Assembly (NCBI GenBank): GCA_947259865.1
Contig: CAMYNZ010000403.1
Location: 1-5,178, forward strand
Direction of reading: 5' to 3'
Origin: an uncultured Desulfobacterales bacterium
GTDB taxonomy: Bacteria > Desulfobacterota > Desulfobacteria > Desulfobacterales > G020354645
DNA length: 5,178 nt
Position numbers and translations under genes: made by a program
The notes under the pieces: generated by a model
Database searches by the model: none
The model's input: only the letters and a program-made list of their open reading frames with translations
Told to the model about the DNA's origin: nothing
Shown here: positions 1 to 5,178 of the stretch, in pieces
Layout of the letters: each line of letters opens with the position of its first letter
Position numbering within the stretch: position 1 is the first letter of the stretch

Positions 1-2
1 AC

Positions 3-464
3 GGGATACCCGACGGTATTGAATTTGTCATGGGAACCAATCCCCTGGAAATTCAAATGACCACCGACAGCGACTTTGACGGCAATGAAGATTGGCTGGA
101 AGTGCAGGAACACACCAATGTGACCTCCAACGATCCCAAAGTCAGAGAGCGCTACAGTTATCAGTACGATCTTCAGGATCTCGGTCTCGTCCCGCTGAAT
201 CTCGGTGAGTCCGGTACGTCCTATGTGCGGCATTACTCCTTTGTCATATCCAATATTAACATCATGGATACCCTGGGATACAGCGTTGGCGGCCAGCTGT
301 ACCAGCACCCCGGCGATAATGTCATTCGCCTGTATATTGCCCAGGTACCGGAAGACAATCCCGACACATTGCCGCTATTTCGGATGGCAGAGGTTACCGT
401 TAACACCGACGACCACAGTCGGCATGTAACCCTGACGCCCGCTGATTTTCAACTTATTCAATAA
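3..464 (+). CDS. C-terminal part of exported protein with thrombospondin type 3-like calcium-binding repeat (5' end outside window)
   Basis: The frame is open from the left edge with no stop, so this is the last 153 residues of a longer protein; the ATG at 30 is internal, because the residues before it (GIPDGIEFV) already belong to the repeat. The visible N-terminus reads as a TSP3-type unit: G-I-P-D-G-x-E, then GTNPLE, then the acidic loop DSDFDGNEDWLEV at 66-104, whose alternating Asp residues match known Ca2+-coordinating D-x-D-x-D-G loops. After about residue 45 the repeat gives way to a region of roughly 105 residues rich in Tyr, Val, Thr and Asn, predicted beta-rich, which I do not recognise. 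Such repeats usually occur in secreted or surface proteins of Gram-negative bacteria, so an extracytoplasmic location is inferred; any signal peptide would lie upstream. The stop TAA at 462-464 is 17 nt before the next start, which implies one operon. Function is unknown; a structural, adhesive or Ca2+-dependent role is the most that can be said. Confidence 0.85.
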   Translation, partial: GIPDGIEFVMGTNPLEIQMTTDSDFDGNEDWLEVQEHTNVTSNDPKVRERYSYQYDLQDLGLVPLNLGESGTSYVRHYSFVISNINIMDTLGYSVGGQLYQHPGDNVIRLYIAQVPEDNPDTLPLFRMAEVTVNTDDHSRHVTLTPADFQLIQ

Positions 465-470
465 ATGCAG

Positions 471-479
471 AGGAGGAGG
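471..479 (+). promoter_or_regulatory. Ribosome binding site of the PPC-repeat lipoprotein gene
   Basis: The purine run AGGAGGAGG contains two overlapping copies of the Shine-Dalgarno core. The first copy (471-476) leaves 5 nt before the ATG at 482. It lies inside the 17-nt gap after the upstream stop codon, so it fixes the start and supports translation from a shared mRNA with the upstream gene. Confidence 0.8.
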
Positions 480-481
480 CT

Positions 482-2770
482 ATGAAACGATTAGCTCTAC
501 TTTTAGTTTTGGTGCTGCTTTTAGGGGCCTGCGCGGGCTCCGGATCAAATTCCGAAGATGCAGCTGCTACTACCGAACTTGCTCTAAACCGCAGCGCTAT
601 GGGCAGTATCGCCAGTGTGGGCGAAGTGGACTGGTATCATTATCGTGTTGTGGAGGCGAACAGTATCTTACGTGTCAACTGCAGCGGCAAGGACATGCGA
701 CCCGAGGTCGACTTGCTGGTGACCCTCTATGAAGAAGACCCAGACGGCAATAAAATTCGGCTGTATGCCGATCATGCCATGGAGGACAGTCAGTTGCCGG
801 CGGATATTAGCATCTATCTTTACATCGATCGCCCCAAAGATATTTACATTGCAGTGCGAGATTTGACGGATGACGATGCATCTGGGCAGCCGTATTATCT
901 AAGTATTGATTTTGAGACGCCTGCCGAAGGTAATGAGAGTTTCGCCCAGGCAACTCCAATCGAAGTTGATGATCCCAATACGTGTCAAACCGACCATATT
1001 GGCGCCATTGGTGATTTGGATTGCTTCCAATTCGATACACCGAGCAGCGGCATATATGCCGTCAAAGTTGACTTTTCACCCTTTGCGGGCGGCACGGATG
1101 TTAATCTGGGAGTCGAATTGTACGACGCCGACGGGGTTCGTGTCGAATCCTTAACCGGTGCTCAAAACAACACCCTTCAGATGCTTCCTTACCTCGATGC
1201 CGGCCGGCACTATGTGCTGGTCAAAGATCAGGGCCACGATGATTTTGATACGTCGTCGTACTACAGCATCTGCGTGGATTCGGTTGCCGGGGATGAGGCC
1301 TTTGAAAATGACAGTGCGGCCACCGCCACGGCCATGGCTTACGAATCCAGCACCCTAACATTTTCCGCCAGTGGCTCCATTGCTTATACCGGCGATGAAG
1401 ACTGGTATGCCTTACCGCTCAGCGGTCTCAGCACTTCGGGACTAAAGGTGCTCAATGTTCGCTTTGATGATGCCGCCGGGGATCCCATTGTTTTTAATTA
1501 TCAACTGGCGCTGCAGGATGAAGGGAACAACTCCTTACTTAGCCATAACTTTATCAGCGGCTCTTCGGCCTATCTGACCCAGATTATGTCCGGCTCAGGA
1601 GACCACTTACTGGTGGTCAAAGCCGCCGAGGGTCAGAAAAACACGGTGCAAGCACCTTACACCGTATCTGTTGAGGTACTGGATATCGACGATGCGGCGG
1701 AGACCCAGGGGGATGGTAACAATACCCTTGCGGCAGCCGACGATTTGTCATCCAATGTCCCCGTGAACGGCAAGGTTGCTTTTCGTGGAGATGAGGACTG
1801 GTATCAAATTGAGGTTGATACCAGTACGGCCAAAGTTCTGGAAATTTACCTGGATACATCCGCCGCCGCTCGATACTATTTAAGCCTGATGCGCGATGGT
1901 GTCATCAAAAAAACCCATGATGCCGACGGTTCGGATGGCCCGACGGAATTAAAAACCAGCGTGTGGGTACCCCAGAGCACTTCTGCACCCCATACCGCCA
2001 CCTATTTGATTAAAATCAGCGATTATCAGAATGATGAAGGCGACGACGTACCATACACCCTGCTGGCCAATGTCCAAGGTGTCCCAGGCAGCGTGCCCAA
2101 CGGCCCGGCTTCCAATCCGGTTTATTTTGATGAGATCTCGGAGCGCAATGATGCCAATGCGACTGAGGTGGAATTAGAGGCCACGTCTTTGGCACAGGAA
2201 TCCTATAAGGCCAACACCGCTTTACTTGATTATCGGGGCGGCGGCGCAAATATCACCCAAACAGCAAATCCTGACGGTACGACCACCATTTCGTTTCCCT
2301 GGATTGCCGGCTATGTGGATTACCAGGGCGATCAGGATTGGTTTCAAATTGCCATGCAGACGTTGGATCCCAACAATCCCCATGACAACTGGTATTACGA
2401 CGTCGAGGTACGGTTGGTATCCACCGGGACAACGGACATGGAGTATATCTGGAAGTATTACCGCGACCGCAACAACAATAACTTTTTAGTGGATCGTCCA
2501 ACCGATAACGACGGTTATATCGGCTGCGTCGGCGATCAAGATCCGACGGACAACAGTGTTCTCGACATTGATACCCAAACCCTTGACGATGATCTTTGGG
2601 TAGGGAACCAATGGAACGGAACTTTTTACTTTGCTGTCAGCGATTTTAATTATGTTCGCTTGCCGGGCACAAATGAGCAAAACCCTCACCCGGACGACGA
2701 TTGGGGATACGACCAGGCGTACTACATGAAGATAACGCTGGTCTATCATCCGGATGAGTCCCATCCGTAG
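482..2770 (+). CDS. Lipoprotein with five PPC-like (pre-peptidase C-terminal) modules
   Basis: The 762-residue product begins with MKR, a Leu/Val-rich core and the lipobox L14-G-A-C17; Ala at +2 is compatible with outer-membrane sorting by the E. coli rule. The mature part is five repeats of a beta-sandwich pattern: an entry motif like ExND..AT, then G-x-(I/V)-x-x-x-G-(D/E)-x-D-(W/C)-(Y/F), and a closing PYx(L/V)x(V/A) strand. The central motifs are at residues 41-51, 173-182, 298-308, 430-440 and 610-620; closing strands are near 136-144, 258-268, 391-400, 523-532 and 746-756. This matches the PPC family, normally found as appendages of secreted proteases and other exported enzymes. No protease, glycosidase or other catalytic motif is visible here, so the protein is probably structural or binding. 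Modules 1-4 span about 110-130 residues each; module 5 (about 553-757) is enlarged by an Asn/Asp/Tyr-rich insertion. In module 2 the usual Trp is Cys181. The protein is strongly acidic. Tandem stops TAG TAA end the gene. The family call is secure; the role is not. Confidence 0.9.
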   Translation: MKRLALLLVLVLLLGACAGSGSNSEDAAATTELALNRSAMGSIASVGEVDWYHYRVVEANSILRVNCSGKDMRPEVDLLVTLYEEDPDGNKIRLYADHAMEDSQLPADISIYLYIDRPKDIYIAVRDLTDDDASGQPYYLSIDFETPAEGNESFAQATPIEVDDPNTCQTDHIGAIGDLDCFQFDTPSSGIYAVKVDFSPFAGGTDVNLGVELYDADGVRVESLTGAQNNTLQMLPYLDAGRHYVLVKDQGHDDFDTSSYYSICVDSVAGDEAFENDSAATATAMAYESSTLTFSASGSIAYTGDEDWYALPLSGLSTSGLKVLNVRFDDAAGDPIVFNYQLALQDEGNNSLLSHNFISGSSAYLTQIMSGSGDHLLVVKAAEGQKNTVQAPYTVSVEVLDIDDAAETQGDGNNTLAAADDLSSNVPVNGKVAFRGDEDWYQIEVDTSTAKVLEIYLDTSAAARYYLSLMRDGVIKKTHDADGSDGPTELKTSVWVPQSTSAPHTATYLIKISDYQNDEGDDVPYTLLANVQGVPGSVPNGPASNPVYFDEISERNDANATEVELEATSLAQESYKANTALLDYRGGGANITQTANPDGTTTISFPWIAGYVDYQGDQDWFQIAMQTLDPNNPHDNWYYDVEVRLVSTGTTDMEYIWKYYRDRNNNNFLVDRPTDNDGYIGCVGDQDPTDNSVLDIDTQTLDDDLWVGNQWNGTFYFAVSDFNYVRLPGTNEQNPHPDDDWGYDQAYYMKITLVYHPDESHP

Positions 2771-2793
2771 TAACCGCTAAAAGCAATCATGCT

Positions 2794-2834
2794 GCCGGCG
2801 TCATTTAAATAGGCGCGGCCGGATTTTACTTTTA
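2794..2834 (+). terminator. Candidate intrinsic terminator of the two-gene operon
   Basis: A hairpin forms 21 nt after the tandem stops: GCCG-(g)-CGTC at 2794-2802 pairs with GGCGCGGC at 2812-2819, eight pairs including one G-T and a single bulged G, around the AT-rich loop ATTTAAATA. It is followed by CGGATTTTACTTTT, so the T-rich tract begins about 4 nt after the stem and is interrupted. That makes it weaker than a textbook terminator, but its place just behind the operon suits the role. Confidence 0.45.
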
Positions 2835-2843
2835 GTCGAGTTG

Positions 2844-2884
2844 AAAAAAATAATCCCGCTCTCATTTTGAGAAGCGGGATTATT
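2844..2884 (-). terminator. Long stem-loop terminator, stronger on the minus strand, possibly bidirectional
   Basis: AATAATCCCGCT at 2849-2860 pairs perfectly over 12 bp with AGCGGGATTATT at 2873-2884, and the inner CTC/GAG adds three pairs around the loop ATTTT with one bulged A. Read on the minus strand the stem runs straight into seven or more T residues (complement of the A-run 2844-2850), a classic intrinsic terminator. Read on the plus strand it ends in ATTATTCG, a poor U-tract, though it could still back up termination of the operon on the left. No convincing minus-strand gene runs into it, which makes its direction odd. Confidence 0.6.
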
Positions 2885-2937
2885 CGTGCAGCTGATGCGA
2901 TTCTTATGGCAGGCGGCCAAAATTAATACAGATACCG

Positions 2938-2949
2938 GGAACTTGTTCC
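2938..2949. promoter_or_regulatory. Short inverted repeat, possible operator
   Basis: GGAAC-TT-GTTCC is a 5+5 bp dyad with a 2-nt centre, about 205 nt before the downstream start codon. It resembles a small operator half-site pair, but the N2 spacing does not fit the Gram-positive-type LexA box (GAAC-N4-GTTC), and no regulator gene is nearby. On the minus strand it could equally be a small RNA hairpin (GGAA/TTCC with a 4-nt loop). Confidence 0.2.
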
Positions 2950-2993
2950 GAAACTTTTTTAGCTGCAGCGTGTTTAATAATATAGATGTCACT

Positions 2994-3029
2994 CGCTGGT
3001 GGATTTCTAACCCGGGTCACCACCTTGCG
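2994..3029. other. Stem-loop in the intergenic region
   Basis: GGTGG at 2998-3002 pairs with CCACC at 3020-3024, and the flanking CGC (2994-2996) can pair with GCG (3027-3029) across a small internal loop. The enclosed loop contains the palindrome CCCGGG. It could form in a transcript of either strand. No riboswitch family was recognised. Confidence 0.3.
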
Positions 3030-3059
3030 GGATAATGACGACGGGCCGTTGGTTTCATT

Positions 3060-3088
3060 TTTTCACGATTGTCATTTGCGTCTATAAA
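3060..3088 (+). promoter_or_regulatory. Candidate sigma-70-type promoter for the DUF4382/DUF5666 lipoprotein gene
   Basis: TATAAA at 3083-3088 matches the -10 consensus at five of six positions. With a 17-nt spacer the -35 would be TTTTCA at 3060-3065 (four of six). A competing arrangement uses TTGTCA at 3069-3074 (five of six) with TCGAAT at 3092-3097 (four of six), also at 17 nt. Either gives a leader of roughly 50-60 nt. The sequence cannot separate them. Confidence 0.3.
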
Positions 3089-3108
3089 ATTTCGAATAAA
3101 GATCAATA

Positions 3109-3124
3109 TGGCACTCAATTTGGA
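3109..3124 (+). promoter_or_regulatory. Sigma-54-like -24/-12 site, imperfect at -12
   Basis: TGGCAC, five bases, then TTGGA reproduces the sigma-54 pattern TGGCAC-N5-TTGC(A/T), with the correct 10-nt gap between the two GG/GC dinucleotides (3110-3111 and 3122-3123). The one serious mismatch is GG in place of the highly conserved GC at -12. Transcription would start near 3135, giving a leader of about 20 nt that just includes the ribosome binding site. No enhancer-binding regulator is in the window. Confidence 0.25.
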
Positions 3125-3139
3125 AAGCTAACTTATATT

Positions 3140-3148
3140 GGAGGAGAG
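3140..3148 (+). promoter_or_regulatory. Ribosome binding site that fixes the start of the DUF4382/DUF5666 lipoprotein
   Basis: GGAGGAGAG lies 6-10 nt before the ATG at 3155. The same frame is open upstream to an ATG at 3035, but that codon has no Shine-Dalgarno and would add 40 residues ahead of the signal peptide. This site therefore selects 3155. Confidence 0.8.
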
Positions 3149-3154
3149 CGTCTT

Positions 3155-5014
3155 ATGCATACAAAAAGTAGCGGAAATTCATCGAGTTTTTGGAAACAGT
3201 TTTCTGGCCGCATTTGGATCGCTATTTTGGGAATTTGCCTTGTTGCGGTCGGGTTGACAGCTTGTTTTGAGAGTGGATCGGGTTCCAGTGCGGATTCCGG
3301 TGAAGTTGTCATCGGATTAACCGATGCTGAAAGCAACTTTGTGAAGTATGAGGTCGATGTGGTTTCATTGACTTTGACCAAAGCAAATGGTGCTGTCGTT
3401 GATGCACTGCCGCTGGCCACCCGGGTGGATTTTGCCCAATACGTTGAAATGACAGAATTTTTGACGGTTGCGACCGTACCCGTGGGTCGCTACATCAAGG
3501 CAACATTAACGCTGGATTATCAGAGTGCCGATATTCAGGCTGAAAATGCTGATGGCAACGCCGTTCCGGTGGAAACCATCTTGGATGAAGATGGGCTGCC
3601 GATTACCACATTGGAGCTAGCGGTTCATTTGCAGGGCATAAAATCACTGGTAATTGTCCCCGGTATCCCGGCTCACCTGACACTAGACTTTGATCTGCAT
3701 GCATCCAACCATGTCGCATTCGATAACGGTCAACCGACGTTGACGGTCAAACCCTCATTGATGGCGGATGTGAATCCGGAAAACCCTAAAATTCACCGGT
3801 TACGCGGGCCGTTAAAAGAAGTAAATGTGGCAGAGAGCAGTTTTCAGGTTGTCATCCGACCCTTTATCCATGTTATTTCCGGTGGCGATGAACGGTTTGG
3901 AACGCTTAAAGTGGTAACCGATAATAATACCTTTTATGACATCAACGGTGAAAAATATCGGGGAATTGACGGCTTGGGCGTGCTGAATCAACAGCAGGTT
4001 TTGACAGCTGTGGTCGTCATTGGGGATCTCAATATCGCGTTGCGCCGATTTGAGGCCGAGCAGGTTTATGCAGGATCCAGCGTGCCGGGTGGCGCTCTGG
4101 ATGTGGTGACCGGCAACGTGATCAGACGCATCGCGAACCAGCTCACCGTCAAAGGTGCGACACTAATTCGGGCCCAAGGCAGTGTGGTATTTAATGATGA
4201 AATGGTTATTCAGCTTGGAGACAATACCACCGTAAGCCGTCATCTCTCAAGAGATCCGTTTGGGATTAACGACCTATCCGTGGGTCAGCGAATTTCAGTG
4301 TTTGGTCTACTCAATAGCGATGAATCCGAATTGGATGCCACCGAAGGCCATGTGCGCATGCAGCTGACCACCATAAAGGGGACGGTTGTCAGTGCGGATA
4401 GCACCGTCATCGTCAACTTAACGGCCTTTAACGGCCGGGATACCCAACTGTTTGACTTCACAGGCACGGGCAGCAGTGGAAACGACGCTGCTGCCGCCAA
4501 TTATGAAGTTGATCCTGGAAGCTTGGATATTTCAGGACTGGATCCGGGTGCGCCCGTAAAATTTCGTGGGTTTGTCACCCCTTTCGGCCATGCGGCCGAG
4601 GTCGCGGACTTTGAAGCCCGAACGATGGTCAATGTATCTGAGGTTAAAGGCGTGATGATTGTCACCTGGCCTTCCCCCTCATCCAATGCGATTACCCCGT
4701 TCTCCACAAACGGACTCTTGCTCAATCTGGTGGGTTCCGAGCCTTTCCATCATTTGAATCGCGCCGGCGTTGTGGTTGATTTAACCCAGCTTGGAGATCC
4801 GCCGTTCATTGAACCCAAAGATGAGGGAACCGGTCTGTTTCAGATCGTCCAGGACGGCAGCCGGCAATTTTATTTTACCTTTGACAGCTTTGTGGAGGAA
4901 TTGACCCAACGATTGGAAAACAATGGCGAAGTTTCGCACATTCTGGCCACAGGGACTTTTAATGATACCAATTCTATTTTGACTTCAAAGCTGATAATCG
5001 TTGGACTAAAGTAA
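3155..5014 (+). CDS. Lipoprotein with N-terminal DUF4382-like domain and DUF5666-like beta modules
   Basis: From the ATG at 3155 the product has 619 residues. A polar n-region with Lys and Arg, a hydrophobic core at about residues 20-33 and the lipobox L34-T-A-C37 mark it as a lipoprotein; a Ser/Gly linker follows. Residues about 49-204 begin with GEVVIGLTDAESNFVKYEV and contain PVGRYIKATLTL, the pattern of DUF4382 domains (a beta-rich domain of unknown function in secreted bacterial proteins). From about 214 onward the chain falls into roughly four modules (about 214-306, 316-400, 403-492, 492-619), each opening with G-x-V-like strands and often containing L-x-x-G-x-x-(I/V)-x-(V/F)-x-G before a strand such as E-A; this resembles DUF5666, a small beta-barrel-like repeat. 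No catalytic or cofactor motif is visible. The gene has its own promoter region and a strong terminator, so it appears monocistronic. Tandem TAA stops end it. The domain names rest on pattern recognition, the last module least surely; function is unknown. Confidence 0.85.
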   Translation: MHTKSSGNSSSFWKQFSGRIWIAILGICLVAVGLTACFESGSGSSADSGEVVIGLTDAESNFVKYEVDVVSLTLTKANGAVVDALPLATRVDFAQYVEMTEFLTVATVPVGRYIKATLTLDYQSADIQAENADGNAVPVETILDEDGLPITTLELAVHLQGIKSLVIVPGIPAHLTLDFDLHASNHVAFDNGQPTLTVKPSLMADVNPENPKIHRLRGPLKEVNVAESSFQVVIRPFIHVISGGDERFGTLKVVTDNNTFYDINGEKYRGIDGLGVLNQQQVLTAVVVIGDLNIALRRFEAEQVYAGSSVPGGALDVVTGNVIRRIANQLTVKGATLIRAQGSVVFNDEMVIQLGDNTTVSRHLSRDPFGINDLSVGQRISVFGLLNSDESELDATEGHVRMQLTTIKGTVVSADSTVIVNLTAFNGRDTQLFDFTGTGSSGNDAAAANYEVDPGSLDISGLDPGAPVKFRGFVTPFGHAAEVADFEARTMVNVSEVKGVMIVTWPSPSSNAITPFSTNGLLLNLVGSEPFHHLNRAGVVVDLTQLGDPPFIEPKDEGTGLFQIVQDGSRQFYFTFDSFVEELTQRLENNGEVSHILATGTFNDTNSILTSKLIIVGLK

Positions 5015-5040
5015 TAAGACTTAAAAGATATTTATGAGAC

Positions 5041-5070
5041 AAAGGGGCAGTCCTTGGGCTGCCCCTTTTT
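5041..5070 (+). terminator. Strong rho-independent terminator
   Basis: AAAGGGGCAG at 5041-5050 pairs perfectly over 10 bp with CTGCCCCTTT at 5059-5068 around an 8-nt loop, and the stem runs into five consecutive T residues (5066-5070). It begins 26 nt after the stop of the lipoprotein gene and ends that transcription unit. The A-tract on the other side is short, so it works mainly for the plus strand. Confidence 0.92.
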
Positions 5071-5107
5071 ATTCTGTAGCCAAGCCTTGAAAATAATACA
5101 AAGTGTG

Positions 5108-5178
5108 AAGTGAACTAATCCGCCAAAGTGACGGCGGACAAGAGTTATAAGTGATCTAACCCGCCGAAGGAATTGGCG
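5108..5178. repeat. Two imperfect copies of a hairpin-bearing repeat, about 41-nt period, cut by the window end
   Basis: Copy 1 starts at 5108 and copy 2 at 5149. Their first 17 bases, AAGTGA(A/T)CTAA(T/C)CCGCC, differ at two positions, and both continue with an AAG-containing loop and GGCG. In copy 1 TCCGCC (5119-5124) pairs with GGCGGA (5133-5138) around an 8-nt loop. In copy 2 CGCC (5162-5165) pairs with GGCG (5175-5178), and the stem probably extends past the edge. The loops differ while the stems are kept, as expected of an extragenic palindromic repeat family. Total copy number cannot be seen. Confidence 0.55.

Larger units (their letters stand above)
2771..3154. other. 384-nt intergenic region without a credible gene
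   Basis: This gap separates the two lipoprotein transcription units. From left to right it holds a GC-rich hairpin with a T-rich tail, a 12-bp-stem terminator facing the minus strand, a short GGAAC/GTTCC dyad, a GGTGG/CCACC stem-loop, AT-rich promoter-like sequence at about 3060-3125, and the ribosome binding site of the next gene. An inverted pair TGCAGCT (2887-2893) and AGCTGCA (2961-2967) encloses the middle part. A 63-codon minus-strand frame (2801-2992) crosses the terminator stem and shows no domain or ribosome binding site, so it is not called. Confidence 0.75.

Noticed and set aside
2486..2764. 92-codon minus-strand frame antisense to the end of the PPC lipoprotein
   Set aside because: The plus-strand frame has a continuous domain pattern there; the antisense product is a Val/Ile/Arg-rich shadow with no initiation signal.
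2938..2949. LexA/SOS box
   Set aside because: The GAAC and GTTC halves are 2 nt apart rather than the 4 nt of the Gram-positive-type box, and no SOS gene is adjacent.
2801..2992. 63-codon open frame on the minus strand in the intergenic gap
   Set aside because: It runs through the 12-bp terminator stem, has no ribosome binding site or recognisable domain, and its composition looks like translated non-coding DNA.
2996..3024. tRNA T-arm-like string on the minus strand (CCGGGTTAGAAATCCACC)
   Set aside because: The flanks of the loop do not pair as a 5-bp T stem and no acceptor, D or anticodon arm can be built around it.
2971..3034. c-di-GMP or other riboswitch in the leader of the third gene
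   Set aside because: The stem-loops here do not show the conserved core of any riboswitch family I know.
3035..3154. N-terminal extension of the third gene from the in-frame ATG at 3035
   Set aside because: No Shine-Dalgarno before 3035; the extension would put 40 residues ahead of an otherwise standard lipoprotein signal peptide, and ATG 3155 has a strong GGAGGAGAG.
3133..3420. 95-codon minus-strand frame antisense to the start of the DUF4382 lipoprotein
   Set aside because: It overlaps a clear signal peptide and domain on the plus strand and has no support of its own.
5108..5178. CRISPR array
   Set aside because: Only two copies are visible, they differ within the repeat and the stem, and the spacing of about 11 nt between 30-nt copies is too short for spacers; no cas gene is present.

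Overview
The window looks like a chromosomal stretch from a Gram-negative bacterium of intermediate GC content that devotes genes to exported, acidic, beta-rich surface proteins. Two of the three genes carry clear lipoprotein signal peptides. The domain mix (thrombospondin type 3-like calcium loops, repeated PPC-type modules, a DUF4382-like domain followed by DUF5666-like modules) is typical of environmental Deltaproteobacteria/Desulfobacterota, but this lineage is inferred from style only. No rRNA, tRNA, CRISPR array, transposase or phage gene is visible.

Layout, all genes on the + strand. (1) 3-464: the 3' end of a gene whose start lies outside the window; it shows an acidic TSP3-type calcium-binding repeat and then a beta-rich C-terminal domain. 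(2) 482-2770: a 762-residue lipoprotein made of five PPC-like modules and no recognisable catalytic domain, starting 17 nt after gene 1 stops and behind a strong Shine-Dalgarno, so the two are almost certainly co-transcribed. (3) 2771-3154: a 384-nt gap with a hairpin/T-rich candidate terminator for the operon, a long stem-loop whose U-tract is on the minus strand, two further dyads, and candidate promoters for the next gene. (4) 3155-5014: a 619-residue lipoprotein with an N-terminal DUF4382-like domain and about four DUF5666-like beta modules, followed by a strong intrinsic terminator at 5041-5070. (5) 5071-5178: non-coding, ending in two copies of a roughly 41-nt repeat with CCGCC/GGCGG hairpins, probably the edge of an extragenic repeat cluster.

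Genes 1 and 2 probably act together at the cell surface: both are acidic, Ca2+-binding or adhesive in style, and translated from one message. Gene 3 is a separate transcription unit with a similar destination but a different domain family. None has an assignable enzymatic function from sequence alone. The less ordinary features are the stand-alone five-module PPC lipoprotein, the minus-facing orphan terminator, a near-consensus sigma-54-like site just before gene 3, and the hairpin repeat at the right edge.
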